In this document: piece by piece, positions 34,040 to 45,244 of the stretch
How positions within the stretch are numbered: the first letter of the stretch is position 1
Layout of the letters: each line of letters starts with the position of its first letter
NCBI GenBank assembly: GCA_009767595.1
Contig: VSDK01027962.1
Coordinates: 197,024 to 261,023 of the forward strand
Length of the DNA: 64,000 bases
Direction: 5' to 3'
DNA from: Symbiodinium kawagutii
Lineage: Eukaryota > Sar > Dinophyceae > Suessiales > Symbiodiniaceae
Program-made: the position numbers and the translations under genes
Notes under the pieces: model-generated
What the model saw: the letters and a program-made list of their open reading frames with translations, nothing else
The model's database searches: none
What the model was told of the DNA's origin: nothing

Positions 34040-34138
34040 CACAAGATGTACCATGGCCCAATTTGGAACCCCATTTGCGCCTTGTCGGTGCCGGACAGGT
34101 TCCAAAGGTGGAGGCTGGGACCGGACATGATCGTCCAG
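34040..34138 (+). CDS. Candidate internal exon, frame ambiguous
   Basis: All three + frames and one reverse frame are open. The most G/C3-biased + frame contains MYHGPIWNPICALSVPDRFQ then RWRLGPDM. Edges (GGGACTCAG; GC donor at CCA|GCGCAG) are only fair. Unrecognised. Confidence 0.28.
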
Positions 34139-34237
34139 CGCAGATGTTACTGTCAGAATCTGTTGGATCACATTGCAATCACCATAGGTGTGACTGTGCA
34201 TTAGCGCCTCATCCACTGGTAGCCGGGTGACTTCCAG

Positions 34238-34430
34238 TGGTTTGCCATTGGCGAAAGCGGGGTGCACCCGTCCCACCCAGCGCCAAGACAGTACCAGCAG
34301 GCCCCCCCTGCGACTCGTGAGGTGCTGTCGTGCCTGGTGGAACGGAAGCCCATGGAGGCGATGGCTTGCAGCCAACGCTTCGAAGATCGAGTTCTGGGCT
34401 TCAAGGAGCCGCCGGAGCGACATGGCATGG
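34238..34430 (+). CDS. Long exon, unknown protein
   Basis: Acceptor GACTTCCAG, then about 64 codons of strong coding character. It contains FAIGESGVHPSHPAPRQYQQ, LSCLVERKPMEAMA and FEDRVLGFKEPPERHG. The donor is not clear (GC after GACATG is possible). A proline/glutamine-rich start followed by a helical charged part suggests a linker then a domain. No family recognised. Confidence 0.5.
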
Positions 34431-34947
34431 GATCACCAGCTGTAGCCACAGCTTGGTGGCTGGTGGTGGCTAGTGATGCTTGGGGAGATCATGACTGGTG
34501 TTGCTGGGCAGCTTGTGTTGGGAAACTGGTGGTAAACAGCAGTATCCAAGAAACTGGCTTCTTGATCAACCAGCAGCTTGTCAAATGGCTTTTGAATCAT
34601 TTGAAACTGGTTGATCAACTGGTATTTGAAGCTGCGTGTCCATGGCTTCACAGCTGGTATCCTTTGGCAGAGGCTGGGTTTGGGGCTCGTCACAGCCAGT
34701 TGCGCAGTGATGATGATGGATACTGACTGCTGATGGCAGCCATGTTAGAGCGGAAAAGATGGAATCCAAGCAGCTGACTCTTGGACCAAGTGATGTCAGG
34801 GAAAGCCTTGCCATCATGACGCGTCATCAAAAGTTGGACTGCGACGTCTGGCTATCATGAAACAGCGATCCTTTTTCAGGGTTGCTCCAACAACAAGAAC
34901 GGTGATTTCATGCAACAGCTCGCTGGTGTTTTCCGAAATTTCAATTT

Positions 34948-34990
34948 GGGTGTTTCTCTTAAAATAGGTGAACCCCCAAATCATCCAATA
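34948..34990. mobile_element. Half of a family A element
   Basis: GGGTGTTTCTCTTAAAATAGGTGAACCCCCAAATCATCC only; the right half is absent. Confidence 0.6.
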
Positions 34991-35040
34991 TTTTTCCCGA
35001 GAGCGTCTGCGAAGGGTTCTTAGTAAAAAATCAGCTGTAT

Positions 35041-35145
35041 ATCAACATCTGTACATCATCACATCAGCATCATCAACATCTGTACATCATCACATCAGCA
35101 TCATCAACATCTGTACATCATCACATCAGCATCATCAACATCCGC
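35041..35145. repeat. 31-bp tandem repeat, about 3.5 copies
   Basis: ATCAACATCTGTACATCATC followed by ACATCAGCATC recurs at 35041, 35072, 35103 and 35134. Confidence 0.9.
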
Positions 35146-35162
35146 AGATCTAGATCTTCACA

Positions 35163-37590
35163 ACACGTTTTGTCTTGGTACGTTTTGCTCTGGTACGTTT
35201 TGCGCTGGTACGTTAAGTTGTGGTGCGTTTTGCTCTGGTACGTTTTGCTGTCTGGTACGTTTTGCTGTGGTAGGTTTTGATTTGGTACGTTTTGCTGTGT
35301 GGTACGTTTTAGCTCGGTACGTTTTGTCTTGGTACGTTTTGCTCTGGTACGTTTTGCGCTGGTACGTTAAGTTGTGGTGCGTTTTGCTCTGGTACGTTTT
35401 GCTGTCTGGTACGTTTTGCTGTGGTAGGTTTTGATTTGGTACGTTTTGCTGTGTGGTACGTTTTAGCTCGGTACGTTTTGTCTTGGTACGTTTTGCTCTG
35501 GTACGTTTTGCGCTGGTACGTTAAGTTGTGGTGCGTTTTGCTCTGGTACGTTTTGCTGTCTGGTACGTTTTGCTGTGGTAGGTTTTGATTTGGTACGTTT
35601 TGCTGTGTGGTACGTTTTAGCTCGGTACGTTTTGTCTTGGTACGTTTTGCTCTGGTACGTTTTGCGCTGGTACGTTAAGTTGTGGTGCGTTTTGCTCTGG
35701 TACGTTTTGCTGTCTGGTACGTTTTGCTGTGGTAGGTTTTGATTTGGTACGTTTTGCTGTGTGGTACGTTTTAGCTCGGTACGTTTTGTCTTGGTACGTT
35801 TTGCTCTGGTACGTTTTGCGCTGGTACGTTAAGTTGTGGTGCGTTTTGCTCTGGTACGTTTTGCTGTCTGGTACGTTTTGCTGTGGTAGGTTTTGATTTG
35901 GTACGTTTTGCTGTGTGGTACGTTTTAGCTCGGTACGTTTTGTCTTGGTACGTTTTGCTCTGGTACGTTTTGCGCTGGTACGTTAAGTTGTGGTGCGTTT
36001 TGCTCTGGTACGTTTTGCTGTCTGGTACGTTTTGCTGTGGTACATTTTGATTTGGTACGTTTTGCTGTGTGGTACGTTTTAGCTCGGTACGTTTTGTCTT
36101 GGTACGTTTTGCTGTGGTACGTTTGGTCTTGGTGCGTTTTGTCTTGGTACGTTTTGCTCTGGTACGTTTTGCTGTCTGGTACGTTTTGCTGTGGTACATT
36201 TTGACTTGGTACGTTTTGCTGTGGTACGTTTGGTCTTGGTACGTTTTGTCTTGGTACGTTTTGCTCTGGTACGTTTTGCGCTGGTACGTTAAGTTGTGGT
36301 GCGTTTTGCTCTGGTACGTTTTGCTGTCTGGTACGTTTTGCTGTGGTACATTTTGACTTGGTACGTTTTGCTGTGGTACGTTTGGTCTTGGTGCGTTTTG
36401 TCTTGGTACGTTTTGCTCTGGTACGTTTTGCGCTGGTACGTTAAGTTGTGGTGCGTTTTGCTCTGGTACGTTTTGCTGTCTGGTACGTTTTGACTTGGTA
36501 CGTTTTGCTGTGGTACGTTTGGTCTTGGTACGTTTTGTCTTGGTAGGTTTTGCTCTGGTACTTTTTGCGCTGGTACGTTAAGTTGTGGTGCGTTTTGCTC
36601 TGGTACGTTTTGCTGTCTGGTACGTTTTGACTTGGTACGTTGTGCTGTGGTAGGTTTGGCCTTGGTACGTTTTGTCTTGGTACGTTTTGCTCTGGTACGT
36701 TTTGCGCTGGTACGTTTTGATTCGGTACGTTATGCGGTGCGGTACGTTTTGTCTTGGTACGTTTTGCTGTGGTACGTTTTGCTGTGGTACGTTTTGCTGT
36801 GGTACGTTTTGCTGTGGTACGTTTTGCTGTGGTACGTTTTGCTCTGGTACGTTTTGCGCTGGTACGTTTTGCGCTGGTACATTTTGGTTTGGTACGTTTC
36901 GATTTGGTACGTTTTGCGGTGTGGTAGGTTTTGTCTTAGTACGTGTTGCTGTGGTACGTTTTGATTTGGGACGTTTTGCTGCGGTACGTTTGGTCTTGGT
37001 ACGTTTTGTCTTGGTACGTTTTGCGCTGGTACGTTTTGCGCTGGTACATTTTGGTTTGGTACGTTTCGATTTGGTACGTTTTGCGGTGTGGTAGGTTTTG
37101 TCTTAGTACGTGTTGCTGTGGTACGTTTTGATTTGGGACGTTTTGCTGCGGTACGTTTGGTCTTGGTACGTTTTGTCTTGGTACGTTTTGCGCTGGTACG
37201 TTTTGCGCTGGTGGGTTAAGTTGTGGTACTTTTCAATCTCTGGTAGGTTTTGCTGTGGTAGGTTTTGATTTGGTACGTTTTGCTATGGTGCGTTTGGTCT
37301 TGGTACGTTTTGTCTTGATACGTTTTGCTGTCTGGCGCGTTTTGCTGTTTTACGTTTTGCTCTGGTACGTTTTGTGCTGGTACGTTTTGATGTGGCGCGC
37401 TTTGTCTTGGACCTTATAAGGTTGTGGTGCGTTTTGCTCTGGTACGTTTTGCTGTCTGGTACGTTTTGACTTGGTACGTTTTGCTGTGGTACGTTTGGTC
37501 TTGGTACGTTTTGTCTTGGTAGGTTTTGCTCTGGTACTTTTTGCGCTGGTACGTTAAGTTGTGGTGCGTTTTGCGCCGGTACGCTTCATC
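35163..37590. repeat. 2.4-kb GGTACGTTTTG minisatellite with 154-bp higher-order unit
   Basis: A roughly 12-bp unit GGTACGTTTTGC plus 1-6 variable bases is repeated throughout. From 35163 to about 36060 it is organised in a 154-bp higher-order unit: CGTTAAGTTG recurs at 35211, 35365, 35519, 35673, 35827 and 35981, exactly 154 bp apart. Later copies (36287, 36439, 36576) are irregular, and a 120-bp sub-block is duplicated near 36840-37200. Repeat-encoded ORFs on both strands (VRFxLVRF; QNVPxQNVP) have no start or splice context. Confidence 0.95.
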
Positions 37591-37843
37591 ATCGCAACCT
37601 TCCCATCATTTTCTCCTACTTCATTATCATCACCATCATCTTCACCATCATTTTCGCTGCATCTGTAAATCGATCCGTTATTATTTTTGCTACGTATACT
37701 TGAGGCTGCTATAACATCGCTTTTTTCGCTCTCGGGCCAACCGTCGTCTAGTATAATCATTTTTATCATAATTACAATGCACCATCCATTTTGGAGTTCC
37801 CAGTTTAAGAAACCACCACGTGGTAACCTCTGGGGATCGCAAG

Positions 37844-37950
37844 CAGCGCTGCGAAAGCATATGGGTCGTGCACGCACCAGGAGTGGCTGGGCAACATTCC
37901 GCAGACACGTGTGGTGGTGGCCCCTTGGACTGCGACGGGAGCTTCCCTGG
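37844..37950 (+). CDS. Candidate exon, frame ambiguous
   Basis: Island just beyond the minisatellite after ATCGCAAG. One frame reads CTHQEWLGNIPQTRVVVAPW then TATGASLAM, which looks like a beta-strand and helix of a globular protein. The other frames give a His/Gly-rich and an Arg/Trp-rich peptide. No clear donor. Confidence 0.33.
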
Positions 37951-39210
37951 CCATGATTCAAAGTCATGGTCCAGATTCAAAGCTGGGTGGATTGCTTTTT
38001 TGGCTTTTTTGGGGATTGATTTACCATATGTGCAAGGGTCAAAACACGCGTAATGGAGTTGTTGATTGCAGCCGCCGTGGATATGTAAAAAGTAAGATTT
38101 ACTGTGTGTAGCGATGGGGACCCTCGGTAGCGATACCCCTTTCTATAATGTAAAGTTATGGACATGTATTTTACATATACTCTTATTTATAGAATTGTGT
38201 TTGAAAGGGATGGCAATCATTTTGTCTAGAATTTAGGTGTGTTAAGCCAACCTCGCTCGCAAGCTGGGCATTGGTAGCGGACCTGCGTAGAAAGTCCCAG
38301 AAGACTAAGAGGCTAGATCAAGACTTCAAGTCATTCAAGTCCGAAGAGAAAGTGGCTTCAAGATGACTTGCTATCAGATCCCTGCACATTGGCTGCTCAG
38401 AAGATTTGCCCACGCAGGCAAGTCCAACCTAATCAAGGCAGTTTTGGACCATACACCCCAAGCTTGACTTGGCAACAGCAAAGTCATTAGAATCCACAGA
38501 AAAAAGGGTACAGGAACACTTTTGCCAGGAATTAGAGACTTTGACCCGCGCGGAGCGATGCCCCTAGCGATGCCAATCGATACCCAGAGCGATGCCCAAA
38601 TGTGCTCAGAACGCAAAATCCCCCACGAGCCAGCAACCTGTTCAAGGCTTTTTGTAGCATTCTGAGAAAATGCAGAGCCTGCAGCAGCTCTATGATTCAT
38701 CCGGGCCCATGCCGCGTGCAAGAGGACCGACCAGTCTCAAAGCTAGCCCAGTGTCCTGCAAGAAGTCGGTTTGATTATGCTTCGGGTTTTTCTTTTTTCG
38801 CAACTTGCGAGAACAAGTAAGTAATATGCTGCCGCTACGGTATCAAACCAAACCCAGCCACACGCCCACTGCAGAGCAAGAGGGTTGGCTGATACAGTTG
38901 CTGTAGCTTTCTGTTTGCCATTGTCAATTCTATTTCGGGACGCTACGGAAACCTCAGCTTTCCGTTTCTTTTGCTCGACTAAGAAATGTGAGTTCACATA
39001 CAAGTACATGCATGCATCGCGGGGCGGGAGGCGGCGTCCGCAATAGGTTTATAAGTAAAGTTACACAGCCCGGTCCAAGCTGATGGCAGCCGAACTTGAC
39101 ATTTTGTCCATTTTTTGAATTTCCCTGTGTGTAGTGATGGGGACCCTCGGAAGCGATGCCATGACCATGAAACTAACAATGAGTTTTGACCGTCGCACAT
39201 ATGAGTGTTT
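37951..39210. other. Intron-like stretch
   Basis: Two copies of TGTGTAGNGATGGGGACCCTCGG(T/A)AGCGAT occur at 38103 and 39128, the only repeat signal. No exon supported. Confidence 0.45.
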
Positions 39211-39312
39211 AGTGTTTCTCTCAAAATAGGGGTACCCCCAAATCATCCCATATTAACCAGTCATAGCAACAAACCAGCCATTTTTGGGGCTCCCCATTTT
39301 AAGAAACTACCA
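39211..39312. mobile_element. Family A element
   Basis: GTGTTTCTCTCAAAATAGGGGTACCCCC pairs with GGGGCTCCCCATTTTAAGAAAC. Confidence 0.82.
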
Positions 39313-39413
39313 TACAACCACTAGAAGTTAGACTTTTTTGCAAGGAATTTAACAGCCACCAAGAAAGGCGATTCATGGGGCGGTTCATGTTTTTTCAATG
39401 AGATCCTTATGGT

Positions 39414-39512
39414 GGGTGTTTCTTAAAATGGGGAACCCTCAAAAACAGTTTTTTTCTTGCTGTAAATGTTTGATAGTGGATGATTTGGGGGTACCCCTAT
39501 TTTACGAAACCA
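39414..39512. mobile_element. Family A element
   Basis: GGTGTTTCTTAAAATGGGGAACC pairs with GGGGGTACCCCTATTTTACGAAACC. Confidence 0.8.
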
Positions 39513-40428
39513 ATGGGTCAATAGTACTGCAACCCATGGGTGATATTGATCAATAATCATAGTTGGAATACTGGTGAATGATAGACACCCAGGATCACCC
39601 AGGGGTATGCATGTCGGCTGTCTCTTCACAGCTACACAACGCCCATGCGGCCTCGGCGTTTTCGTCTTAGGTAGCCCATTGCCAGTTCTTTTCCAAACTT
39701 TTGGGAAAAGGCCGTCGGCTCAGCTGGGGGTTTGTCTTGGTCCCATTGGTGGTTTGGGGTCCTTGGGACCTATGTTGTGACTTACCTTTGGGTAATCTTC
39801 ATTTTCCTGGTGGTTTCAGTTTTTGGTTGGTATCTAATATGTATTTCTATATTGTGAAAAAAAATATATATATATATAGATATATATATACATATTTGTT
39901 AGATATGTGCAGTTTTACCCAATGGATTCTAAACATGATTTCCCAACTGTATTAGGGATGGTTGGTTGGGTGACAAACACGCATGTTTTTGGGACTCCAC
40001 GTTGCCCACCAACCAGTTCATCAAGCTACAGACCCGGTCTTAACGACTGGATGGACATGGTCAGTGTATCTTAGGTCGCGCAAGCAGATGGTTATCAAAG
40101 CTTCTCAAGTCTTATCAACACCTATATGAATGTGTATAAACGTAAATTCTGATTAGCCAGCCAACCATGAATGACTATATTCACTGATGGTCACTAATTA
40201 ACCAGCCAATGTCCTTGACACCATAATCCATCAAAAAGGAAGGGGTTTCAATATGGGTCCTGAGAAGCAAGGTTTTGGATGCCAATGGTGGTTATTAATG
40301 GTGAAGAAACCGCCATTATCCAAGCTTTGTGAGGCATCACTGCCCAACCATTCCAAAATCTCGTTAAATCCCATGAAATCAACCCACCATTTTATCCCTA
40401 ACAGAAAATCTGGTGTAGAAGCCATCCT
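39513..40428. other. Intron-like stretch
   Basis: Contains a TATA run near 39865-39890 and a family C-like GGTTGGTTGGGTGACAAACA at 39960. No exon supported. Confidence 0.4.
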
Positions 40429-40432
40429 TACC

Positions 40433-40496
40433 CACCCAACCAACCAACCAACATAACCAACGAACGAACCAACCAACCAACCCACCCAACCAACCC
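40433..40496. repeat. CCAA tetranucleotide repeat
   Basis: CCAACCAACCAACATAACCAACGAACGAACCAACC, directly before a GC-rich exon. Confidence 0.85.
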
Positions 40497-40548
40497 CTGG
40501 GACCCCGTACGGGCGGCCACGAGCCACGCCGCACGCGGTCACAATGAG

Positions 40549-40671
40549 GCTTCGGCTGGGACCGGTACCTGAGCAACGCGGAAGTGAAGCGTTGCACCTT
40601 CGACCCCGAGATGGGCGTCCCTGGGCGCGACGTCACGTGGGGTCCAGCGGATCTCCCGGGGCTTCGTTGTG
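40549..40671 (+). CDS. Internal exon 'GFGWDRYLSNAEVKRC'
   Basis: After CACAATGAG the frame reads GFGWDRYLSNAEVKRCTFDP then EMGVPGRDVTWGP. Nearly every codon ends in G or C; the two competing frames do not. Phase 1 at both ends, donor TGTG|GTGAAT or, shorter, TGGG|GTCCAG. Composition is globular; family not recognised. Confidence 0.5.
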
Positions 40672-42060
40672 GTGAATGGTGGTGAATCATAGGACTAACC
40701 CCATGGTCAATGCATAGAAACATAGGATTCATATTTATCGATAAATCCATTGGTTTATGAAAATGAACTGGAATTGAACCTGTTCACTGGGTTGGTTGAT
40801 GGGAAAATTGGGAAACCAGTGTTGTTACCGCCAGTCTTAGGGGTTTCCAACGTAGATTTTCTCAGAGAAAACCATTTCTGGCAGGATCAACAATTCATCC
40901 TTTAGATACTTCCCGATTGGCACCACACTGGTGAGATAGAGTCCAAACATCGCAATTTTCATTGGCGAACAATCCAATTACGAGTAGATGGCAATTTGAT
41001 TATGCCCAAATGACACTAGGGATACTCCGAAGATCTCCAAGCTTGGATAAATTGTCGATGGATAAATTGCAGGGGGCCAGCATAGGGCAGAAAGCAACCT
41101 GGCGGTCCAGGTTGCAGTGAAGACAAAAAACATGGCGGTTCGACTACTATTCAACCCAAAAAAAACCAACTGGTGAACTTGCAAACGAATGAACTGGTGA
41201 ACTTCCCAGCAAGGACTGAATTGAGCGGTACAGTATTTGCTCATGTTTTGGGTGTTCACCGGGATGAATGGTTGCTTTGAGCCACAGCTGGTCGGTGCTA
41301 TCCATCACCATGAATGCTTAAGACTCCCCGCAGAAGGCTGGTTAGGTCCAGTGCGCTCAGTAACATCAATCGCCAGCACCGTTGCTGTACACCTGTTTGA
41401 TCGTTTGGGCATCACGAAGTTTGTGAATTCCAGTGCAACAAGAATTGGGAAAATCCGCTGACAAAGCGTATGCAAAAGGGATCAGAACTGGCACTTTTCA
41501 GACACTTTTGCAGAATCGGCATGGTCCCGGGAAAAGTTCATCTATATACATATATCCAAGGTAGTCCAGGATACTTTTTTAGTGGTACAAAGCATTTTCC
41601 TGGACTTAACTTGGAAAAAGGTATCCCAAATGGGTCCTCCCCAAAGCTGAAGTGTAGCTTTTGTCTCCAACAAGGGCAGCGGGCACGGTAGACGGCTTGG
41701 CCACCAGGATATGATTTCTCCTCCCCGGGGGAAGCGAGGTCTTTGAAGACTTGGAATGCCTTTTTCAAGCTGATGAGGGCAGTAGTGATGAGCAATGAAA
41801 CGGTAGGACCTCTTTTTTTTCCGCGGGTGTCACTTGAGCAGTGCCTTTGACCGAACTTTTGTTTGACAATTATTTTTCCACCTTCCAGCCTTTGTTTGTT
41901 ATTATTAAGCTATGATTGACTATGATCAACCAGTATACCCCCCACCATTTACCACACGCCGATGAAGATCGTTGCTGTTGAATCCTGAGAATCATGTGGG
42001 GATACTGCCCACTTGGTGACTCCCACGCTGGCGGACGTTTTGGTCGCCAAACAAATTGAG

Positions 42061-42151
42061 CCCTGGGGCCGCAATCGCCGGTCCAGAGTCGCTCGCAGCA
42101 CTTGGCGCATTGTCAAGATGCATGCTGCCCTGAAATTTGAGATGCGACTTG
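42061..42151 (+). CDS. Candidate exon, basic helix
   Basis: After CAAATTGAG the frame reads PWGRNRRSRVARSTWRIVKM then HAALKFEMRL before GTTGGC. Codon bias is moderate and the reverse strand is also open. Unrecognised. Confidence 0.3.
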
Positions 42152-42475
42152 GTTGGCTGTTGAAGCCAAACACTTCGAAAATCTGGGGAGTTACTTCACA
42201 TCCTCTGAATATATTCAGAGAGTTTCATTGTCACGTTCAAAGCTTCTGACGATTTCAGGGCTGAAGTTGCACTCGCGCGATTAGAAAACAACGAAATGCA
42301 GTGCATCTTTGGGTGGGGTGGATGCTAGTCGGACGATCCAAAGTGATTCCATTTATAGACGTGCATTCGATGCACTGCGAAGCATAAATTTGGCCACTGA
42401 TTTTAATCAGTGGTGATTTCAATCGTAGAGTAAGATAGTCTATTAACGAATTGTTCCAGGTTTCGCATTTATTTG

Positions 42476-42580
42476 CTGGTTTCTTAAAATAGGTAACCCC
42501 CAACGTGGTTCGTTTCTTTCCAACTAATAGCCATTAATCTTGGATGATAACTGGGGGTACCTCTGACTTGAAAAACCACC
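42476..42580. mobile_element. Family A element
   Basis: GCTGGTTTCTTAAAATAGGTAACCCCC pairs with GGGGGTACCTCTGACTTGAAAAACCACC. Confidence 0.8.
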
Positions 42581-42742
42581 ATTTGGAGAAAACATCTGAA
42601 TCGCCCAATCCGTCGCATTCTCTCGATGAAACTTTACTAGTGACGAGAGTGCAGAGTCAAGAGCGGTAAATATCCCAGAACAATGCCTATCAGTCCAACA
42701 GGTAATTGTAATATATTGTAATACCGTAGGTGGTGAAACAAG

Positions 42743-42824
42743 TACCATAGGTGGTCAACTACCATAGGTGGTCAAACATGCAGATTATCCCAGTCTTGAT
42801 GTTGACCACCTATGGTAATCTGCA
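42743..42824. repeat. Direct plus inverted copies of TACCATAGGTGGTCAA
   Basis: Direct copies at 42743-42758 and 42760-42775, and an exact inverted copy at 42802-42817. A second stem (TGCAGATTA / TAATCTGCA) overlaps it, so two alternative hairpins are possible. Confidence 0.8.
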
Positions 42825-43719
42825 ACAGTGATTTGTTCAACATTTTTCCGTGTTCAGCATCACCCGCTTCACCAGTGATCTTAGCATCGCTTGAGTACGG
42901 ATCCCCTGATTGAGGGAGATCCATACCAGCCCTGATGAACTGCATCGCCCTCAAGAATCAACGGTTCTTAGCTCGTCGGTGGTTTTTTCAACGTTTTCGA
43001 GATGTGATTGGATGGAATTGCTAGACTGCATAGATTTGTATGGTAAATGGTCATTCCCACACACTCCATGTATGGGATATTTGATTGCCAGCATTTACCT
43101 ATAAAAACCTCTACATGTAACATAAGTAGATAGTAAACCATACATAGAGGATCTGGGATTGATCGCACACTGTTGTGTCATCTAGAATCTGTTCATGTGA
43201 GAAACAACTCGCCTTGACGTCGCAAACAGATCCTTACAGCCCGGGGGTGGAACTGGTTGCAGCTAGTGACCGGTGTGGTGAACCACGGTAGGCTATCGCT
43301 GGTGGCAAGAAGTCAGGGGCCCAGAACTGCGATGGTTGCGGCGGACTTGGCATTGTGGTAGTTGTCAGTTGCAGCACAGGGGTTGCTCCAGACCTGGAAT
43401 CTTTTCAGTGATGATCGAGTATTGAAACATAATGAAATCTATGCAGGAATGTATTTTAGATGTGCGTATGAGTAGATTGTCAGCAATACATGTGTAGTTG
43501 CAGGATTACAATGTGCATGAGGATACTTTGATGAATATTCTCTGGATGGAACTGGAGTTGGAAGGGTGGCCTCAGGCACACAGGAAACCTACGGTTTGCA
43601 AAGAAGACCCCAGAGCGCAAACCATTGTAGTTGGGGATTGCACCTCAGGATAGTTGGCCCCTATTGCTTATGATCTTCCCACATTGTCATATGTACCATA
43701 AATGTAACAACCATAAAGG

Positions 43720-43908
43720 TCACAATAGATGACTATAAATCAGCATAAATACCAACAAATCACAGCAAAACACCATAAATCACAACACAACACTATAAAT
43801 CACCACGCAACACCACAAACCACATCAGATCACCATATAAAACACCATCCACTACCATGAATCACCATCAATCACCATAAATCACCATAGAATCACCATA
43901 GCTATCCG
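43720..43908. repeat. CACCATAAATCACAA tandem-like tract
   Basis: About 12 degenerate units of CACCATAAATCA immediately upstream of an exon. Confidence 0.85.
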
Positions 43909-43927
43909 TTGGACATCGTTGGACCAG

Positions 43928-44014
43928 GATAGCTCAGAATGGCCCTCAGCATCCCGAGCGGCGGATGGGCCGAGGCGCTTCAGCTACAGCGACTTTGAGA
44001 AGTACTTTCGGAAG
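43928..44014 (+). CDS. Internal exon 'RRFSYSDFEKYFRK'
   Basis: 29 codons, phase 0 at both ends, acceptor GTTGGACCAG, GC donor after CGGAAG. Contains WPSASRAADGPRRFSYSDFE then KYFRK. A Ser/Ala linker leads into an amphipathic helix. The frame stays open 23 codons past the donor, so a longer exon is possible. Unrecognised. Confidence 0.45.
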
Positions 44015-44682
44015 GCACGGTGGCACCAGCCTGCGGGAGCGCTAGTGAGCAGGGAGTGCTGGGTCGAAGCCGCAGCTTGCGCCCCAAAGCTATGGTTGGT
44101 TTATGATCATGGATTTATGGTTGGTTACCATGACCATGGGGATATGTTCTGTATGATTGTGATTCTTCAGAATCAAGATTGAATTGAGCAGTTATGAATG
44201 GCTTTGGCTTGTTAAAGAAAGGGTAATCTTGAGAGAAGGGTAGCTAGATAGTCAAGATTTAACATCATCCAACTATAGCTTTATGTATCTTTATTATGTA
44301 CCATATTTGGCGCCCTAGTCATACTTGAAGTACCCTTAGTTTATGCATCAAGCCTAGATTTTGTCTTATATTTGTTCACTTTTGTTCGTGTGTGTGTGTG
44401 TGGGTGGGGAAGTTAGGTGCTTGAAGCATATTGCAGGGTGTGTACATAAGACATTTAAACGTCGTTTCACGTTGAGACTGAAATTCCGAAATATGAAATA
44501 CGCGCGCAGCTGTTTGCAAGTTACGTGACACGTGACCCAAAGATATCACCACGGGAGGTGAATCAGTTGGAATCTCTATTTTCATTTGAGGGGCATAAGC
44601 CTTGAGTCTACCCCAAGGGACAATCTCGCAATGACCAAGAGGAAGATTCTCAGAATTTCGGCAATTTCTGATTTGGTTTATG

Positions 44683-44801
44683 ATCATATTAACCAACCAA
44701 CTCATGGGAGATAAGTGTTCACCACCAAAACTAAAGGGAAAACAATGGTGAATGCTGGGGGAACCAGGGGGACTAAGGGTTTTGACCCACTGCCATTTGC
44801 C
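44683..44801. mobile_element. Family B element, diverged left end
   Basis: CATATTAACCAACCAACTCATGGGAG to GGGTTTTGACCCACTGCCAT. Confidence 0.72.
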
Positions 44802-44843
44802 AAAAGCTGGGCGTTACGACTGTGTGGCGCCGGCGTTTTGAAG

Positions 44844-44922
44844 GCAGTGGTGGCGGCGACTCCCCGGCCGCCCAGCAGCCAGAACCGATCGGCCAGAGCC
44901 CATGCTGGGAGATGTTGAAGAT
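44844..44922 (+). CDS. Candidate exon, Gly/Pro/Gln linker
   Basis: After TTTTGAAG the best-biased frame (phase 1) reads GSGGGDSPAAQQPEPIGQSP then CWEML. The other frames are open but weaker. The donor may be GTGATG after GAAGAT. Likely a disordered linker. Confidence 0.36.
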
Positions 44923-44934
44923 GTGATGGGCTAT

Positions 44935-45045
44935 GGTCTATAGGTCATGACCAGTATAGGTTGAACAACTTGACTACTATAGGTTGTGAACTAGTATGTT
45001 TATAGGTCGTGACTTCTATAGGTCATGACCAGTATAGGTTGAAGT
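44935..45045. repeat. TATAGGTCATGACCAGTATAGGTTG short repeats
   Basis: Two to three direct copies with internal near-palindrome GGTCATGACC. Confidence 0.75.
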
Positions 45046-45071
45046 CGCACACTTGACTTCATGTTGTGGGT

Positions 45072-45131
45072 TTTTTCTGCAGCCGAAGCTGTCTAGAAGT
45101 CGCACACTTGACAGCTTCGGCTGCAGAAAAA
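45072..45131. repeat. Perfect 22-bp inverted repeat
   Basis: The arm at 45072-45093 (TTTTTCTGCAGCCGAAGCTG plus TC) pairs exactly with 45110-45131 across a 16-bp loop. The loop word AAGTCGCACACTTGAC also occurs directly upstream at about 45044. Confidence 0.88.
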
Positions 45132-45209
45132 GAACGTCATGACCAACTGTCTAGAAATTGAGGAGGTGAACATCCCAATTCTTTGGACTGTTTTGCTCAT
45201 GAGATGTGA

Positions 45210-45244
45210 ACGGCTGGGGTACCATGGTCTTGACCCACAGCCAT
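45210..45244. mobile_element. Right-end fragment of family B
   Basis: GGCTGGGGTACCATGGTCTTGACCCACAGCCAT only. Confidence 0.6.

Noticed and set aside
33905-34423. Reverse-strand ORF of 172 codons
   Set aside because: It mirrors two + strand islands that have better third-position bias and splice edges. This is shadow coding, though I cannot fully exclude it.
35771-37131. Repeat-protein ORFs on both strands of the minisatellite
   Set aside because: Frame shifts freely between units of 12-16 bp, no splice or start context exists, and all frames are open because the unit lacks stops.
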